Shown here: positions 8,691 through 18,148 of the stretch, piece after piece | How the letters are laid out: every line of letters begins with the position of its first letter | Position numbering within the stretch: the stretch's first letter is position 1 | Assembly: GCF_015277875.1 (NCBI RefSeq) | Contig: NZ_CP063814.1 | Span: 2,604,001 to 2,668,000 of the forward strand | DNA: 64,000 bases | Origin: Microbacterium luteum | Lineage (GTDB): Bacteria > Actinomycetota > Actinomycetes > Actinomycetales > Microbacteriaceae | Reading direction: 5' to 3' | The notes under the pieces: generated by a model | Database searches by the model: none | What the model was told of the DNA's origin: nothing | The model's input: only the letters and a program-made list of their open reading frames with translations | Made by a program: the position numbers and the translations under genes

Positions 8691-8770
8691 CCTAACTCAG
8701 GCTGCGCGAGGCGAGAGCTGCGGAATCGACGCCGATTCCGCACCCCGGCATGCGCCGAGCCTGAGTTAGG
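8691..8770. repeat. 80-bp element with terminal inverted repeats, copy 1
   Basis: It begins CCTAACTCAGGCT and ends AGCCTGAGTTAGG, an inverted pair. The interior contains a second perfect hairpin, GCGGAATCG-ACGC-CGATTCCGC at 8720-8741. A related element with the same ends but different interior lies at 9061-9140. No coding capacity. Confidence 0.7.
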
Positions 8771-8837
8771 GCACACCGCGCCGCTGCCGTCGACCAGCCG
8801 GCCGCCGCCCCGTCCCCGGAGGCAGGCGCCGGTGACC

Positions 8838-9060
8838 GCCCCGACAAGCCGGCCTCACCCGCCCCGGCAAGACGGCCTCACCGGGCGCCCGAACCCCGAC
8901 AAGCCGGCCTCACCCGCCCCCCGGCACCTGAACCCGGCGCGCCTGCCTCACCCGCCCCCGGCACCTGAACCGGGCGCCCGCCCCAGCAAGACGGCCTCAC
9001 CCGCCCCCACGTGCCCGAACCACGGCGCACGGCGCCTACCTCGCCCGCCGCCTACGTGCC
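8838..9060. repeat. Degenerate GC-rich minisatellite
   Basis: Imperfect tandem units built from GACAAGCCGGCCTCACCCGC and GGCACCTGAACCCGG-like blocks, repeated five or six times between two 80-bp inverted-repeat elements. With those elements it fills the roughly 640-bp gap between the BI-1 and ligD-like genes, in which I see no gene. Confidence 0.65.
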
Positions 9061-9140
9061 CGAACTCAGGCTGAGAGAGAAGACGGCACCGGTGGGAGAG
9101 GGAATCCAGGGCCTCGCCTGCGCACCGAGCCTGAGTTAGG
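9061..9140. repeat. 80-bp element with terminal inverted repeats, copy 2
   Basis: Left end CGAACTCAGGCT, right end AGCCTGAGTTAGG; the right end is identical to copy 1 at 8691 while the interior differs. Same length and same terminal repeats suggest a small mobile or replication-generated repeat family. Confidence 0.65.
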
Positions 9141-9242
9141 ACACGGGGCAGGCCGGGCTGCAGCAGGCGCGTGGGCAGAGGTACGCGCGTGGGCACAGGC
9201 GGGGGCGGGAGGCAAGCGGTGGCCGCGGCGAGGCGGGCCGAG

Positions 9243-9248
9243 TAGCGT
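9243..9248 (+). promoter_or_regulatory. -10 box, leaderless start of ligD-like gene
   Basis: TAGCGT, 7 nt before the ATG at 9256. Confidence 0.5.
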
Positions 9249-9255
9249 CCGGCGT

Positions 9256-10494
9256 ATGACACCCGCGAAGAGCCCGGCCGAGGTGATCGACGTCGACGGC
9301 ACCGACGTGCGGATCACGAGCCCCGACAAGGTGGTCTTCCCGCAAGCCGGCCTGACGAAGATCGACATCGTGCGGTACTACCTCGCCGTCGCCGACGGCG
9401 CTCTGCGGGGCGCGGCCGGACGCCCGATGGTGCTCAAGCGCTTCCCCCGCGGCATCGACGTCGAACCCTTCTTCCAGAAGCGCGTGCCCGAGAACCACCC
9501 GCTGTTCATCGACACCGCCACGCTCCACTACGCCCGCGGAACCTCGGCTGAGGAGGCCGTGATCCGGGATGCGGCCGGGCTCGCCTGGGTTGCGAACCTC
9601 GGATGCCTCGACCTCAACCCCCACCCCGTGCGGGCCGAAGACCTCGACCATCCCGATGAGCTCCGCATCGATCTGGACCCCATGCCGGGGGTGGAATGGG
9701 CGCAGATCGTGGATGTCGCCTTCGTCGCCCGCGACGTGCTCGACGACGTGGGCCTGGCCGGCTGGCCCAAGACGAGCGGCTCCCGCGGGATGCACATCCT
9801 CGTTCGCATCACGCCCTCGTGGGACTACGCCGCGGTTCGCCGGGCCGCCGAGACGATCGCCCGCGAGGTCGAGAACCGGGCGCCCGGCCTGGCGACGGCT
9901 CGCTGGTGGAAGGAGGAGCGCGGCGAGAGCGTCTTCGTCGACTTCAACCAGAACGCCAAGGACCGTACGGTCGCCTCCGCGTACTCGATCCGGCCGGTTC
10001 CGGATGCGCGCGTGTCGACGCCGCTGCACTGGGACGAGGTGCGGGAACGCCGCCCCGCCGAGTTCACCGCCCGCACCGTGCCCGAGCGTTTCGCGCAGAT
10101 CGGCGACCCGCACGACGGCATCGACGCCGCCGCCGGGGACCTCACCGCCCTGCTGCGACTCGCCGATGACCTGGGTCCCGCGGAGAAACCGCCGCGGCGC
10201 ACCGACGGTTCCGGACGGCGGGCATCGACGATGCCGCTCATCGAGGTGGCCCGCACGAAGACCAAGCCCGAGGCGCAGGATGCGCTCGAGACGTGGCGAT
10301 CATCACACCCCGCCGCGGCCGCCCAGCTGCACCCGGCAGACGTGCTCATCGACGGGATGCGCGGCTCGAGTTCGCTCTGGTACCGCGTCCGGGTGAACCT
10401 GCAGCACGTCGACGAGGCCGATCGACCCCCGCAGGAGGAACTGATCGCCACGTATGACCCATGGGCCGGGCGCAACAACAGCCCGAGCCCTTGA
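9256..10494 (+). CDS. Stand-alone LigD-type DNA polymerase domain protein
   Basis: A 412-residue archaeo-eukaryotic primase-superfamily polymerase (LigD PolDom), which fills gaps and adds nucleotides during bacterial non-homologous end joining. The start resembles LigD polymerases (ITSPDKVVFPQAGLTKIDIVRYYLAVAD), the catalytic acidic pair is in LRIDLDPMPGVEW, and the nucleotide-binding strand is KTSGSRGMHILVRI; the later HFDQNAKD-like motif appears as FVDFNQNAKDRT, with Asp in the third catalytic position. No ligase or phosphoesterase domain is attached, and no ku gene is in the window. The last 80 residues (from MPLIEVARTKTKPEAQ) form a small C-terminal extension common in actinobacterial stand-alone forms. 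Confidence 0.92.
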   Translation: MTPAKSPAEVIDVDGTDVRITSPDKVVFPQAGLTKIDIVRYYLAVADGALRGAAGRPMVLKRFPRGIDVEPFFQKRVPENHPLFIDTATLHYARGTSAEEAVIRDAAGLAWVANLGCLDLNPHPVRAEDLDHPDELRIDLDPMPGVEWAQIVDVAFVARDVLDDVGLAGWPKTSGSRGMHILVRITPSWDYAAVRRAAETIAREVENRAPGLATARWWKEERGESVFVDFNQNAKDRTVASAYSIRPVPDARVSTPLHWDEVRERRPAEFTARTVPERFAQIGDPHDGIDAAAGDLTALLRLADDLGPAEKPPRRTDGSGRRASTMPLIEVARTKTKPEAQDALETWRSSHPAAAAQLHPADVLIDGMRGSSSLWYRVRVNLQHVDEADRPPQEELIATYDPWAGRNNSPSP

Positions 10495-10549
10495 ACCGGC
10501 AGCGCGGGAGCGAGATGCTGGAAGCACCCACCGGGAAAGGAGCAGAAAC

Positions 10550-11092
10550 ATGACTTCCGCCCCGCACCACCTCAGCACCGCCGAGTGCTGGACGCGCATC
10601 GAGGGCGAGAGCGTCGGGAGGCTCGCGATCATCCGCGACGACGGCGGCCCCGACCTCTTCCCCGTCAACATCGCCGCGCACGAAGGCGCGGTCTACTTCC
10701 GCACCGCCTCGGACACGAAGGTGGTGCGCCTGACGACGCACCCGGCCTCAGCCTTCGAAGTCGACGGTCACGACGATGACGGCTGGTGGAGCGTCGTGCT
10801 GCGCGGTCGAGCCGAACGGGTCGGCGACGCGACGGAGATCGAGCGCAGCGGCGTCTCGCGCCTGCTGACGGCCAGTCCGCGCTACAAGCCGCACGTGTTC
10901 CGCCTGACGCCGGTGACGATCACGGGCCGACGATTCGCCGACCGCGACGTCGTGAGAGCGCCCTCCCGCACGATGGTGGTCGACGAGGAGACGGGTGCAC
11001 CGGCGGAGAGCCAGGTGCCACAGCACCCGCACGAGCGGCACGAGCGCCCCACGACCATCCCCTCTCACCGGCCGTGGCGCGACAGCTCATGA
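10550..11092 (+). CDS. Pyridoxamine 5'-phosphate oxidase-like flavin-binding protein
   Basis: A 180-residue split-barrel protein of the PNPOx-like family. The core (STAECWTRIEGESVGRLAII, LFPVNIAAHEGAVYFRTASDTK, SVVLRGRAERV) matches small F420/FMN-binding proteins for which substrates are mostly unknown. A tail of about 45 residues rich in Pro, His and Arg follows the fold. The ATG at 10550 has a strong AAAGGAG ribosome site; an in-frame ATG at 10454 would overlap the previous gene. It follows the ligD-like gene after 55 bp. Confidence 0.85.
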   Translation: MTSAPHHLSTAECWTRIEGESVGRLAIIRDDGGPDLFPVNIAAHEGAVYFRTASDTKVVRLTTHPASAFEVDGHDDDGWWSVVLRGRAERVGDATEIERSGVSRLLTASPRYKPHVFRLTPVTITGRRFADRDVVRAPSRTMVVDEETGAPAESQVPQHPHERHERPTTIPSHRPWRDSS

Positions 11093-11170
11093 GGCCGTCG
11101 CCCACCGCGGCTCTGTCACGGGGCGACACACTCTTCGCCCCGCTCTCCGCCGACGCTAACGTGGCGGTAT

Positions 11171-11243
11171 CGCGGCGATCCGGGCGGTCCCGGGCGACGG
11201 TTCATACCCGATCGCGTTGCGGGTTCGACTCCCGCCGTCGCGT
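11171..11243 (+). tRNA. tRNA-like cloverleaf, anticodon CAT, aberrant D arm
   Basis: Seventy-three nucleotides fold as a tRNA-like form: acceptor CGCGGCG (11171-11177) pairs with CGTCGCG (11236-11242), the T arm GCGGG-TTCGACT-CCCGC (11219-11235) is perfect and matches the T-loop consensus, and the anticodon loop TTCATAC shows CAT. The anticodon stem has one mismatch and one wobble. The D arm CCGGG-CGGT-CCCGG lacks the usual T8, A14 and GG features. It is either a divergent tRNA (Met or Ile2 type) or a degenerate copy. It lies in the otherwise gene-free 11093-11403. Confidence 0.35.
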
Positions 11244-11258
11244 CTGAAGCCGTCTCGG

Positions 11259-11303
11259 GAGATCTCGATACGTCGGCTTCGCCGCCTACTCGATCGGAGT
11301 CGC
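11259..11303. repeat. Dispersed GATCTCGATACG-type palindrome
   Basis: Starts GAGATCTCGATACG, contains GGCTTCGCCGCC and ends CTACTCGATCGGAGTC. From memory of Microbacteriaceae genomes this is a common intergenic repeat type; only one copy occurs here. Confidence 0.4.
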
Positions 11304-11392
11304 AGGAGCCTCAACGCCGCTTTGCGGCAGTGACCCGCCTCGACTCACTCCCACTCGGCCGCTGGCGCGACCGAGTGCCACCGCATCCGTCT

Positions 11393-11416
11393 CGAGTGGG
11401 AGCTCACTCCCACTCG
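11393..11416. other. Hairpin spanning the guaA stop codon
   Basis: CGAGTGGGAG and CTCCCACTCG form a perfect 10-bp stem with a CTCA loop; the guaA stop (11404-11406) lies in the loop. A second partial copy of the guaA 3' end (CTCACTCCCACTCGG) occurs at 11344-11358. It may serve as terminator. Confidence 0.5.
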
Positions 11417-13047
11417 ATGGTCCCCGGCGGCTTGGACGTCACATCCAGCACCACGCGGTTGATCTCGCACACCTCGTTCGTGATGCGGTTGGAGATCTTC
11501 GACAGCACGTCGTAGGGCAGGCGGGTCCAGTCGGCGGTCATCGCGTCTTCGCTCGAGACCGGTCGCAGCACGATCGGATGCCCGTACGTGCGGCCGTCTC
11601 CCTGCACGCCGACCGAGCGCACGTCGGCCAGGAGCACCACCGGGCACTGCCAGATCTCCCCGTCGAGCCCCGCCTTCGTCAGCTCCTCGCGGGCGATGGC
11701 GTCGGCGTCACGCAGGATCTCGAGGCGGTCAGCGGTGACCTCACCCACGATGCGGATGCCGAGGCCGGGCCCCGGAAACGGCTGGCGGGCGACGATGACC
11801 TCGGGCAGCCCGAGCTCGCGTCCGATCGCACGCACCTCATCCTTGAACAGGGTGCGCAACGGTTCGACGAGCTCGAACTGCAGGTCTTCGGGAAGCCCGC
11901 CGACGTTGTGGTGACTCTTGATGTTGGCCGTGCCCGTGCCCCCGCCGGATTCGACGACGTCGGGATAGAGCGTGCCCTGCACGAGGAAGCGGATGGGCTC
12001 GCCGTCGGCAGCCGCCTCGGCGACGAGGTCGGCCTGGGCCTTCTCGAACGAGCGGATGAACTCGCGCCCGATGATCTTGCGCTTCTCCTCCGGGTCGCTC
12101 ACGCCCTCGAGCGCACGCAGGAACTGCTCACGAGCGTCGACGGTCACGAGACGCACACCGGTGGAGGCAACGTAATCCTGCTCGACCTGCTCGCGCTCGC
12201 CCTTGCGCAGCAGCCCGTGGTCGACGAAGACGGCGACGAGCTGGTCCCCGACAGCCTCGTGCACGAGAGCCGTCGACACGGCTGAGTCCACGCCGCCCGA
12301 CAGCGCCGACAGCACGCGGCCGGTGCCGACCTGCGCGCGGATCTTCTCGACCTGCTCGGCGATGACGTTGCCGCTGTTCCAGTCGGCGGGAAGGCCGGCC
12401 GCCTTGTGCAGGAAGTTCTCCAGCACCGCCTGGCCGTGGTCGGAGTGCTTGACCTCGGGATGCCACTGCACGCCGTACATGCGGCGCTCGTCGTTGCCGA
12501 AGGCGGCCACGGGGGTGGCATCGGTGGAGGCGAGCACGTCGAAGCCTTCGGGCGCACGGGAGACCTGGTCGCCATGGCTCATCCACACGTTCTGCGAGGC
12601 CGGCTGGCCGCCCAGCAGAACGCCGCCGTCGCCGAAGAGCGCGGCATCCGTCGCGCCGTACTCGCGCAGGCCCGTGTTCGCAACCTCGCCGCCGAGCGTG
12701 CGGGCCATCACCTGGAATCCGTAGCAGATGCCGAGCGTCGGAACCCCGAGGTCGAACACGCCGGCATCGAGCGAGGGCGCGCCCTCCTCGTACACCGACG
12801 AGGGACCGCCGGAGAGGATGATGCCGAGCGGCTCGCGCGCGGCGATCTCCTCGGCCGTGGCGGTGTGCGGGACGATCTCGCTGTAGACGCCGGCCTCGCG
12901 CACGCGGCGGGCGATGAGCTGGGCGTACTGGGCACCGAAGTCGACGACGAGTACCGGGCGGAACTCGGTGTCACCCTCGATCGACGGGCTCGTGTCGGCG
13001 CCGTCGAACGTATCGGTGCGATCGATGTGGTCGGGGGATTCTGTCAC
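11404..13047 (-). CDS. guaA: GMP synthase (glutamine-hydrolysing)
   Basis: Converts XMP to GMP with glutamine and ATP, the last step of guanine nucleotide synthesis. The 547 residues hold a class I glutamine amidotransferase domain (oxyanion region [11 protein letters not shown], nucleophile Cys in [11 protein letters not shown], His/Glu in [11 protein letters not shown]), an ATP-pyrophosphatase domain with P-loop [11 protein letters not shown], and the C-terminal dimerisation domain ending [10 protein letters not shown] 27-residue polar N-terminal extension precedes the usual start. The GTG start overlaps the DUF3817 stop by 4 bp (GTGA), so the two are co-transcribed from the promoter at 13596. 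Confidence 0.97.
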   Translation of the reverse strand: MTESPDHIDRTDTFDGADTSPSIEGDTEFRPVLVVDFGAQYAQLIARRVREAGVYSEIVPHTATAEEIAAREPLGIILSGGPSSVYEEGAPSLDAGVFDLGVPTLGICYGFQVMARTLGGEVANTGLREYGATDAALFGDGGVLLGGQPASQNVWMSHGDQVSRAPEGFDVLASTDATPVAAFGNDERRMYGVQWHPEVKHSDHGQAVLENFLHKAAGLPADWNSGNVIAEQVEKIRAQVGTGRVLSALSGGVDSAVSTALVHEAVGDQLVAVFVDHGLLRKGEREQVEQDYVASTGVRLVTVDAREQFLRALEGVSDPEEKRKIIGREFIRSFEKAQADLVAEAAADGEPIRFLVQGTLYPDVVESGGGTGTANIKSHHNVGGLPEDLQFELVEPLRTLFKDEVRAIGRELGLPEVIVARQPFPGPGLGIRIVGEVTADRLEILRDADAIAREELTKAGLDGEIWQCPVVLLADVRSVGVQGDGRTYGHPIVLRPVSSEDAMTADWTRLPYDVLSKISNRITNEVCEINRVVLDVTSKPPGTIEWE

Positions 13048-13589
13048 CGGTGGTTCTCCGTCGGAATCTCGTGGGTCAGCGTCGAGTGCGCGGCATGGGT
13101 GTGGAGCTCGTCGTCTTCACGCTGTCGCAGGTAGGCCCTCACCTCGCGCGCAACGCGGGCCTCCATGAAGAACGACAGCAGCGGCACGATGCCGCCGAGG
13201 GCCAGCACGATGAATCGGCCGAAGTGCCAGCGCATGAGGCTCCAGATGCGGAAGCACGCGAACAGGTACACGACGTAGAACCAGCCGTGCGCCACGAGGA
13301 TGAACAGGGAGATGTTCAGGCCGTCGCCGGTGGAGACCATCTCGCAGTCGTTGGTCATCGGCGCGAACAGCGACCACCACTGGCAATCGGCACCGGGGAT
13401 GACCGTCGCGAACCACAGCGCTCCGCCGGACCCGCCGGCGAACAGCTCGACGTGCAGCGGCGTGTACTTGAGGATCATCTCGGCGACCAGCAGAAGCAGG
13501 CCGACACCCGTGATGATCGACGCCACCTGGTAGAACTTCAGAGCGCCGCGGATCGCCGGGAACGAGGAGAGCTTCGGGGCGCGCGGCAT
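13044..13589 (-). CDS. DUF3817 domain membrane protein
   Basis: A 181-residue protein with about four membrane segments ([56 protein letters not shown] among them) and the YQVAS..TG start and HGWFYVVYL core typical of DUF3817. The long charged C-terminal tail ends [19 protein letters not shown]. Function is unknown; it leads the transcription unit with guaA, a linkage I recall as recurrent in actinobacteria. Start ATG 13589 is supported by a -10 box 6 nt upstream. Confidence 0.85.
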   Translation of the reverse strand: MPRAPKLSSFPAIRGALKFYQVASIITGVGLLLLVAEMILKYTPLHVELFAGGSGGALWFATVIPGADCQWWSLFAPMTNDCEMVSTGDGLNISLFILVAHGWFYVVYLFACFRIWSLMRWHFGRFIVLALGGIVPLLSFFMEARVAREVRAYLRQREDDELHTHAAHSTLTHEIPTENHR

Positions 13590-13595
13590 GCATCG

Positions 13596-13601
13596 ATTCT
13601 A
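13596..13601 (-). promoter_or_regulatory. -10 box, leaderless start of DUF3817-guaA unit
   Basis: Minus-strand TAGAAT, 6 nt before the ATG at 13589. Confidence 0.55.
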
Positions 13602-13629
13602 GTCGGCGCCTCAGACACCCCGTTCCGCG

Positions 13630-14469
13630 CTACGCAGCCGCGGCATCCTCGAGGTCTTCGACCTCCTTCTCCCACGCATCGCGCGCCAGGCGGTACCACA
13701 TGTAGAACGCGAAGCCCGCGAAGATCGCCCATTCGGCGGCGTAGAAGATGTTGAGCCAGTTCACACCGGATCCCTGATCGGGCGGGCGCGTGGTGATCTG
13801 CTGCAGGGGCTCGGATGCCGTCTCCGACACCAGGTACGGACGGTACACGTCGATGCCGTCCGCGTCGCTCCACCGGCTGAGAAGCGCGGCCGGCGACATG
13901 CGGGTGAGGGTGAGGGGATCCGCGCTCTGCGGCGGCGGGACGGGCCCCTCGTCGGAGATGAGCCGGCCGGTGAGTGCGAGCGCCGCGGCATCGTTCGGTC
14001 GTTCAGCCGCATCCTCGGACAGCTGCTCTGCGGCGGCGAGCGCCTCCTCCTCGGTGGCCGCCCACCCGACGGCGACCGCCAGCGACGTCGGCGCCTCGGC
14101 GGTCGCGACGCGGAACTGACCCGTCACCCAGTAGCCCTCCACACCGTCGTTGTAGCGCGAGGAGACGACGATGTAGTCGTCGGGGACGAACGCGCCGGTC
14201 ACGGTCACCCGCTGCCCGACGAGCGGCTCGGGCAGGTACTCCCCCGGCTGCACGACGTCGTCGATGGGCTGCACCTGCTCGGTGACACCCTCGGGGAGCG
14301 GCTGCATGTCGACCGCGCGGGAGAGCTGCCACTGTCCGAGCCAGGCGAACACGCCGGCCACCACCAGGCACAGGGCCAGCACGCCGAGCCAGCGCGGGCG
14401 CAGCATGACCTCGCGCAGCGTCGGCGGGAAGACCTCCGGTGGTGCCGGGTGCGGGTCGGCGGTGGTCAT
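13630..14469 (-). CDS. SURF1 family protein
   Basis: A 279-residue relative of SURF1/Shy1, which assists assembly of aa3-type cytochrome c oxidase. An N-terminal membrane segment (WLGVLALCLVVAGVFAWLGQWQLSRA, about residues 28-52) carries the family GxWQ-type motif, followed by an extracytoplasmic domain with the VTVTGAF...YIVVSSR pattern and a C-terminal membrane segment near residues 240-262 (NIFYAAEWAIFAGFAFYMWY). The ATG overlaps the GuaB3 stop by 4 bp, so it is translated with that gene despite no functional connection. Confidence 0.88.
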   Translation of the reverse strand: MTTADPHPAPPEVFPPTLREVMLRPRWLGVLALCLVVAGVFAWLGQWQLSRAVDMQPLPEGVTEQVQPIDDVVQPGEYLPEPLVGQRVTVTGAFVPDDYIVVSSRYNDGVEGYWVTGQFRVATAEAPTSLAVAVGWAATEEEALAAAEQLSEDAAERPNDAAALALTGRLISDEGPVPPPQSADPLTLTRMSPAALLSRWSDADGIDVYRPYLVSETASEPLQQITTRPPDQGSGVNWLNIFYAAEWAIFAGFAFYMWYRLARDAWEKEVEDLEDAAAA

Positions 14470-15584
14470 CCGGCCTGATACGGCGCCACGACGACCTCGC
14501 AGCGCTGGAATTCCTTCAGGTCTGAGTACCCGGTCGTGGCCATCGACTTCTTCAAGGCGCCGATGAGGTTGACCGTGCCGTCGGCGACCGGAGCCGGACC
14601 GTACAGCACCGACTCGAGGTCGGCGAGCTGGTTCACGGCCACGCGGCGTCCGCGGGGCAGCTTCGGGTGATGCGCCTCCGGGCCCCAGTGGTACCCGAGG
14701 CCGGGGGCATCGGTCGCGCGCGCGAGAGCGACGCCGAGCATGACCGCATCCGCCCCCATCGCGAGAGCCTTGACGAGGTCGCCCGAGGTTCCCACGCCGC
14801 CGTCGGCGATCACGTGCACGTAGCGGCCGCCCGACTCGTCGAGATAGTCGCGACGGGCGCCGGCGACGTCGGCGAGCGCCGTGGCCATGGGTGCGTGGAT
14901 GCCGAGGGTGGCGCGGGTGGACGAGCTCGCGCCCCCGCCGAAGCCCACGAGCACACCGGCGGCGCCGGTGCGCATCAGGTGGAGGGCGGCGGTGTACGTC
15001 GCCGCACCGCCGACGATGACCGGCACGTCGAGGTCGTAGATGAACTTCTTCAGGTTCAGCGGCGCCGCCACCGATGACACGTGCTCGGCCGAGACGGTGG
15101 TGCCGCGGATGACGAAGAGGTCGACCCCGGCCGCGACGACGGTCTCGTAGAGCTCCTGCGTGCGCTGCGGCGTGAGGGAACCGGCGACGGTCACACCGGC
15201 CGCGCGGATCTCGGAGAGTCGATCCCGCACCAGTTCCGGCTGGATCGGTGCGGCATACAGCTCCTGCATGCGACGGGTCGCCTGGTCGTCCGGCAGCGAC
15301 GCGATCTCGGCGAGGAGCGGCTCGGGGTCGTCGTAGCGAGTCCACAGCCCCTCGAGGTCGAGCACGCCGAGTCCGCCGAGCTGGCCGAGCATGATCGCGG
15401 TCTTGGGGCTCACCACCGAGTCCATCGGCGCGCCGATGACGGGGATGTCGAAGGAGAACGCGTCGATGGTCCACGCGGTCGAGACGTCCTCCGGGTTGCG
15501 CGTGCGGCGCGAGGGGACGACGGCGAGGTCGTCGAACGTAAACGCGCGGCGGGCCCGCTTGGCGCGGCCGATCTCGATCTCCAT
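14466..15584 (-). CDS. guaB3: GuaB3 family IMP dehydrogenase-related protein
   Basis: A 372-residue TIM-barrel protein of the GuaB3 family, actinobacterial paralogues of IMP dehydrogenase that lack CBS domains. Visible features: MEIEIGRAKRARR start, FDIPVIGAPMDSVVSPKTA, VIVGGAATYTAALHLMRTGAAGVLVG, and ADGGVGTSGDLVKALAMGADAVMLG. The IMPDH catalytic Cys loop (GSICTTR) is replaced by FGGGASSSTRATLG, so classical IMPDH activity is doubtful. The ATG at 15584 gives the conserved family N-terminus; a GTG two codons upstream is possible. Confidence 0.88.
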   Translation of the reverse strand: MEIEIGRAKRARRAFTFDDLAVVPSRRTRNPEDVSTAWTIDAFSFDIPVIGAPMDSVVSPKTAIMLGQLGGLGVLDLEGLWTRYDDPEPLLAEIASLPDDQATRRMQELYAAPIQPELVRDRLSEIRAAGVTVAGSLTPQRTQELYETVVAAGVDLFVIRGTTVSAEHVSSVAAPLNLKKFIYDLDVPVIVGGAATYTAALHLMRTGAAGVLVGFGGGASSSTRATLGIHAPMATALADVAGARRDYLDESGGRYVHVIADGGVGTSGDLVKALAMGADAVMLGVALARATDAPGLGYHWGPEAHHPKLPRGRRVAVNQLADLESVLYGPAPVADGTVNLIGALKKSMATTGYSDLKEFQRCEVVVAPYQAG

Positions 15585-15759
15585 GCTCACCGGGCCAGCC
15601 TACCCGCCCGCCCGCCGCATCCCTCTGCCCCCGGCGCCTTTGCCGCCTCGGCCGGCGCTGCCGCATCCAGCCGCCGGGCATCCCTGCCCCGCGCCCGCCG
15701 CACCCCCCGCCGCCCGCCCGCCGCATCCGGCCGCCGGGCGCATCCCCTCCCCCGCCGAT

Positions 15760-15831
15760 GTCGGAGAAACGGGCCGATGTCGGAGGATTCGCCGCGAATC
15801 GTCCGACATCGACGCGATTCTCCGACGATGC
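15760..15831. repeat. Dispersed 72-bp nested palindrome, copy B
   Basis: Same architecture as copy A: two GTCGGAG units, a GGATTCGCC...GAATC centre, then two inverted units, the last slightly degenerate (CTCCGACGATGC). It lies between the GuaB3 start and the DUF2277 stop. The rest of 15585-15897 is GC-rich low-complexity repeats of CGCCCGCCGCATCC; I see no gene there. Confidence 0.75.
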
Positions 15832-15850
15832 GGCGGCAGAGAATGTCGCG

Positions 15851-15900
15851 GCAGACGCGGGCGGTCAGGCGCCGCGGGCGGGGCAGACGCGGGCGGGTCA
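15851..15900. repeat. Tandem repeat at the DUF2277 3' end
   Basis: GCAGACGCGGGCGG(G)TCAGGCG occurs twice; the second copy contains the DUF2277 stop (15898-15900). It parallels the stop-codon repeat at 6461-6520 and, like it, sits beside a 72-bp palindrome. Confidence 0.55.
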
Positions 15901-16176
15901 GGCGGCCGAGTAGCGCCCGGAGGCCTCGGCGCGGGCGCGCTTCTTCGCCGCCTCCTCGTCGCGGTTCTTCGGCGGCGCGCTGGTCACGAGGTCGTCCAGC
16001 AGGTGCTGCGTGGCATGAGCGATGTCGGCGACGGCACGGTCGAATGCATCGCGGTTCGCCTGCGACGGCTTCGTCGTCCCGGCGATCTTGCGCACGTACT
16101 GCAGCGCCGCGGCGTGCACCTCGTCGCTCGTCGCCGCGGGCTCGAAGTTGTGGAGCGTGTGGATGTTCCGGCACAT
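15898..16176 (-). CDS. DUF2277 family protein
   Basis: A 92-residue protein with the family's MCRNIHTLHNFEPAAT start, followed by a helical region (EVHAAALQYVRKIAGTTKPSQANRDAFDRAVADIAHAT) and a basic C-terminus. The family is widespread in bacteria with no assigned function; the conserved N-terminal Cys, His and Asn could bind a ligand or metal, which is speculation. It stands alone between two 72-bp palindromes. The ATG at 16176 follows a -10 box by 7 nt. Confidence 0.88.
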   Translation of the reverse strand: MCRNIHTLHNFEPAATSDEVHAAALQYVRKIAGTTKPSQANRDAFDRAVADIAHATQHLLDDLVTSAPPKNRDEEAAKKRARAEASGRYSAA

Positions 16177-16183
16177 GCCGCCG

Positions 16184-16189
16184 ACTGTA
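16184..16189 (-). promoter_or_regulatory. -10 box, leaderless start of DUF2277 gene
   Basis: Minus-strand TACAGT, 7 nt before the ATG at 16176. Confidence 0.45.
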
Positions 16190-16212
16190 CGCCGCTGTCG
16201 CCCCGGCGGAAC

Positions 16213-16284
16213 GTCGGAGCATCGGTCCGATGTCGGAGGATCCTGCGCAAATCGTCCGACATCGGCGCGACTCTCCGACCTCGG
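16213..16284. repeat. Dispersed 72-bp nested palindrome, copy C
   Basis: GTCGGAGCATCGG, CCGATGTCGGAGG, a short centre, then CGTCCGACATCGG and CTCCGACCTCGG. It lies between the DUF2277 promoter and the 3' end of guaB, so copies B and C flank the DUF2277 gene. Confidence 0.75.
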
Positions 16285-16338
16285 CGCCGCGCGGCGCGGG
16301 CTCCGGGCCTCGCGGCGCGGCGCCGCAAGCGCGCGAGG

Positions 16339-18079
<1,741 letters not shown>

Positions 18080-18148
18080 CGTACCGTCGATCATCACGGC
18101 CGATGCGACCTGAGCTCGGCGCGCTGGTGTGCCGAGCTGGGAGGTTCA

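Noticed and set aside
8832..9074. An open frame of 80 codons in the repeat-rich gap
   Set aside because: Its sequence is the translated GC-rich minisatellite (Pro/Arg/Ala repeats), with no ribosome site or family resemblance.
15600..15750. A structured RNA in the CGCCCGCCGCATCC-rich region
   Set aside because: Low-complexity GC repeats; no specific pairing pattern beyond the neighbouring 72-bp palindrome.
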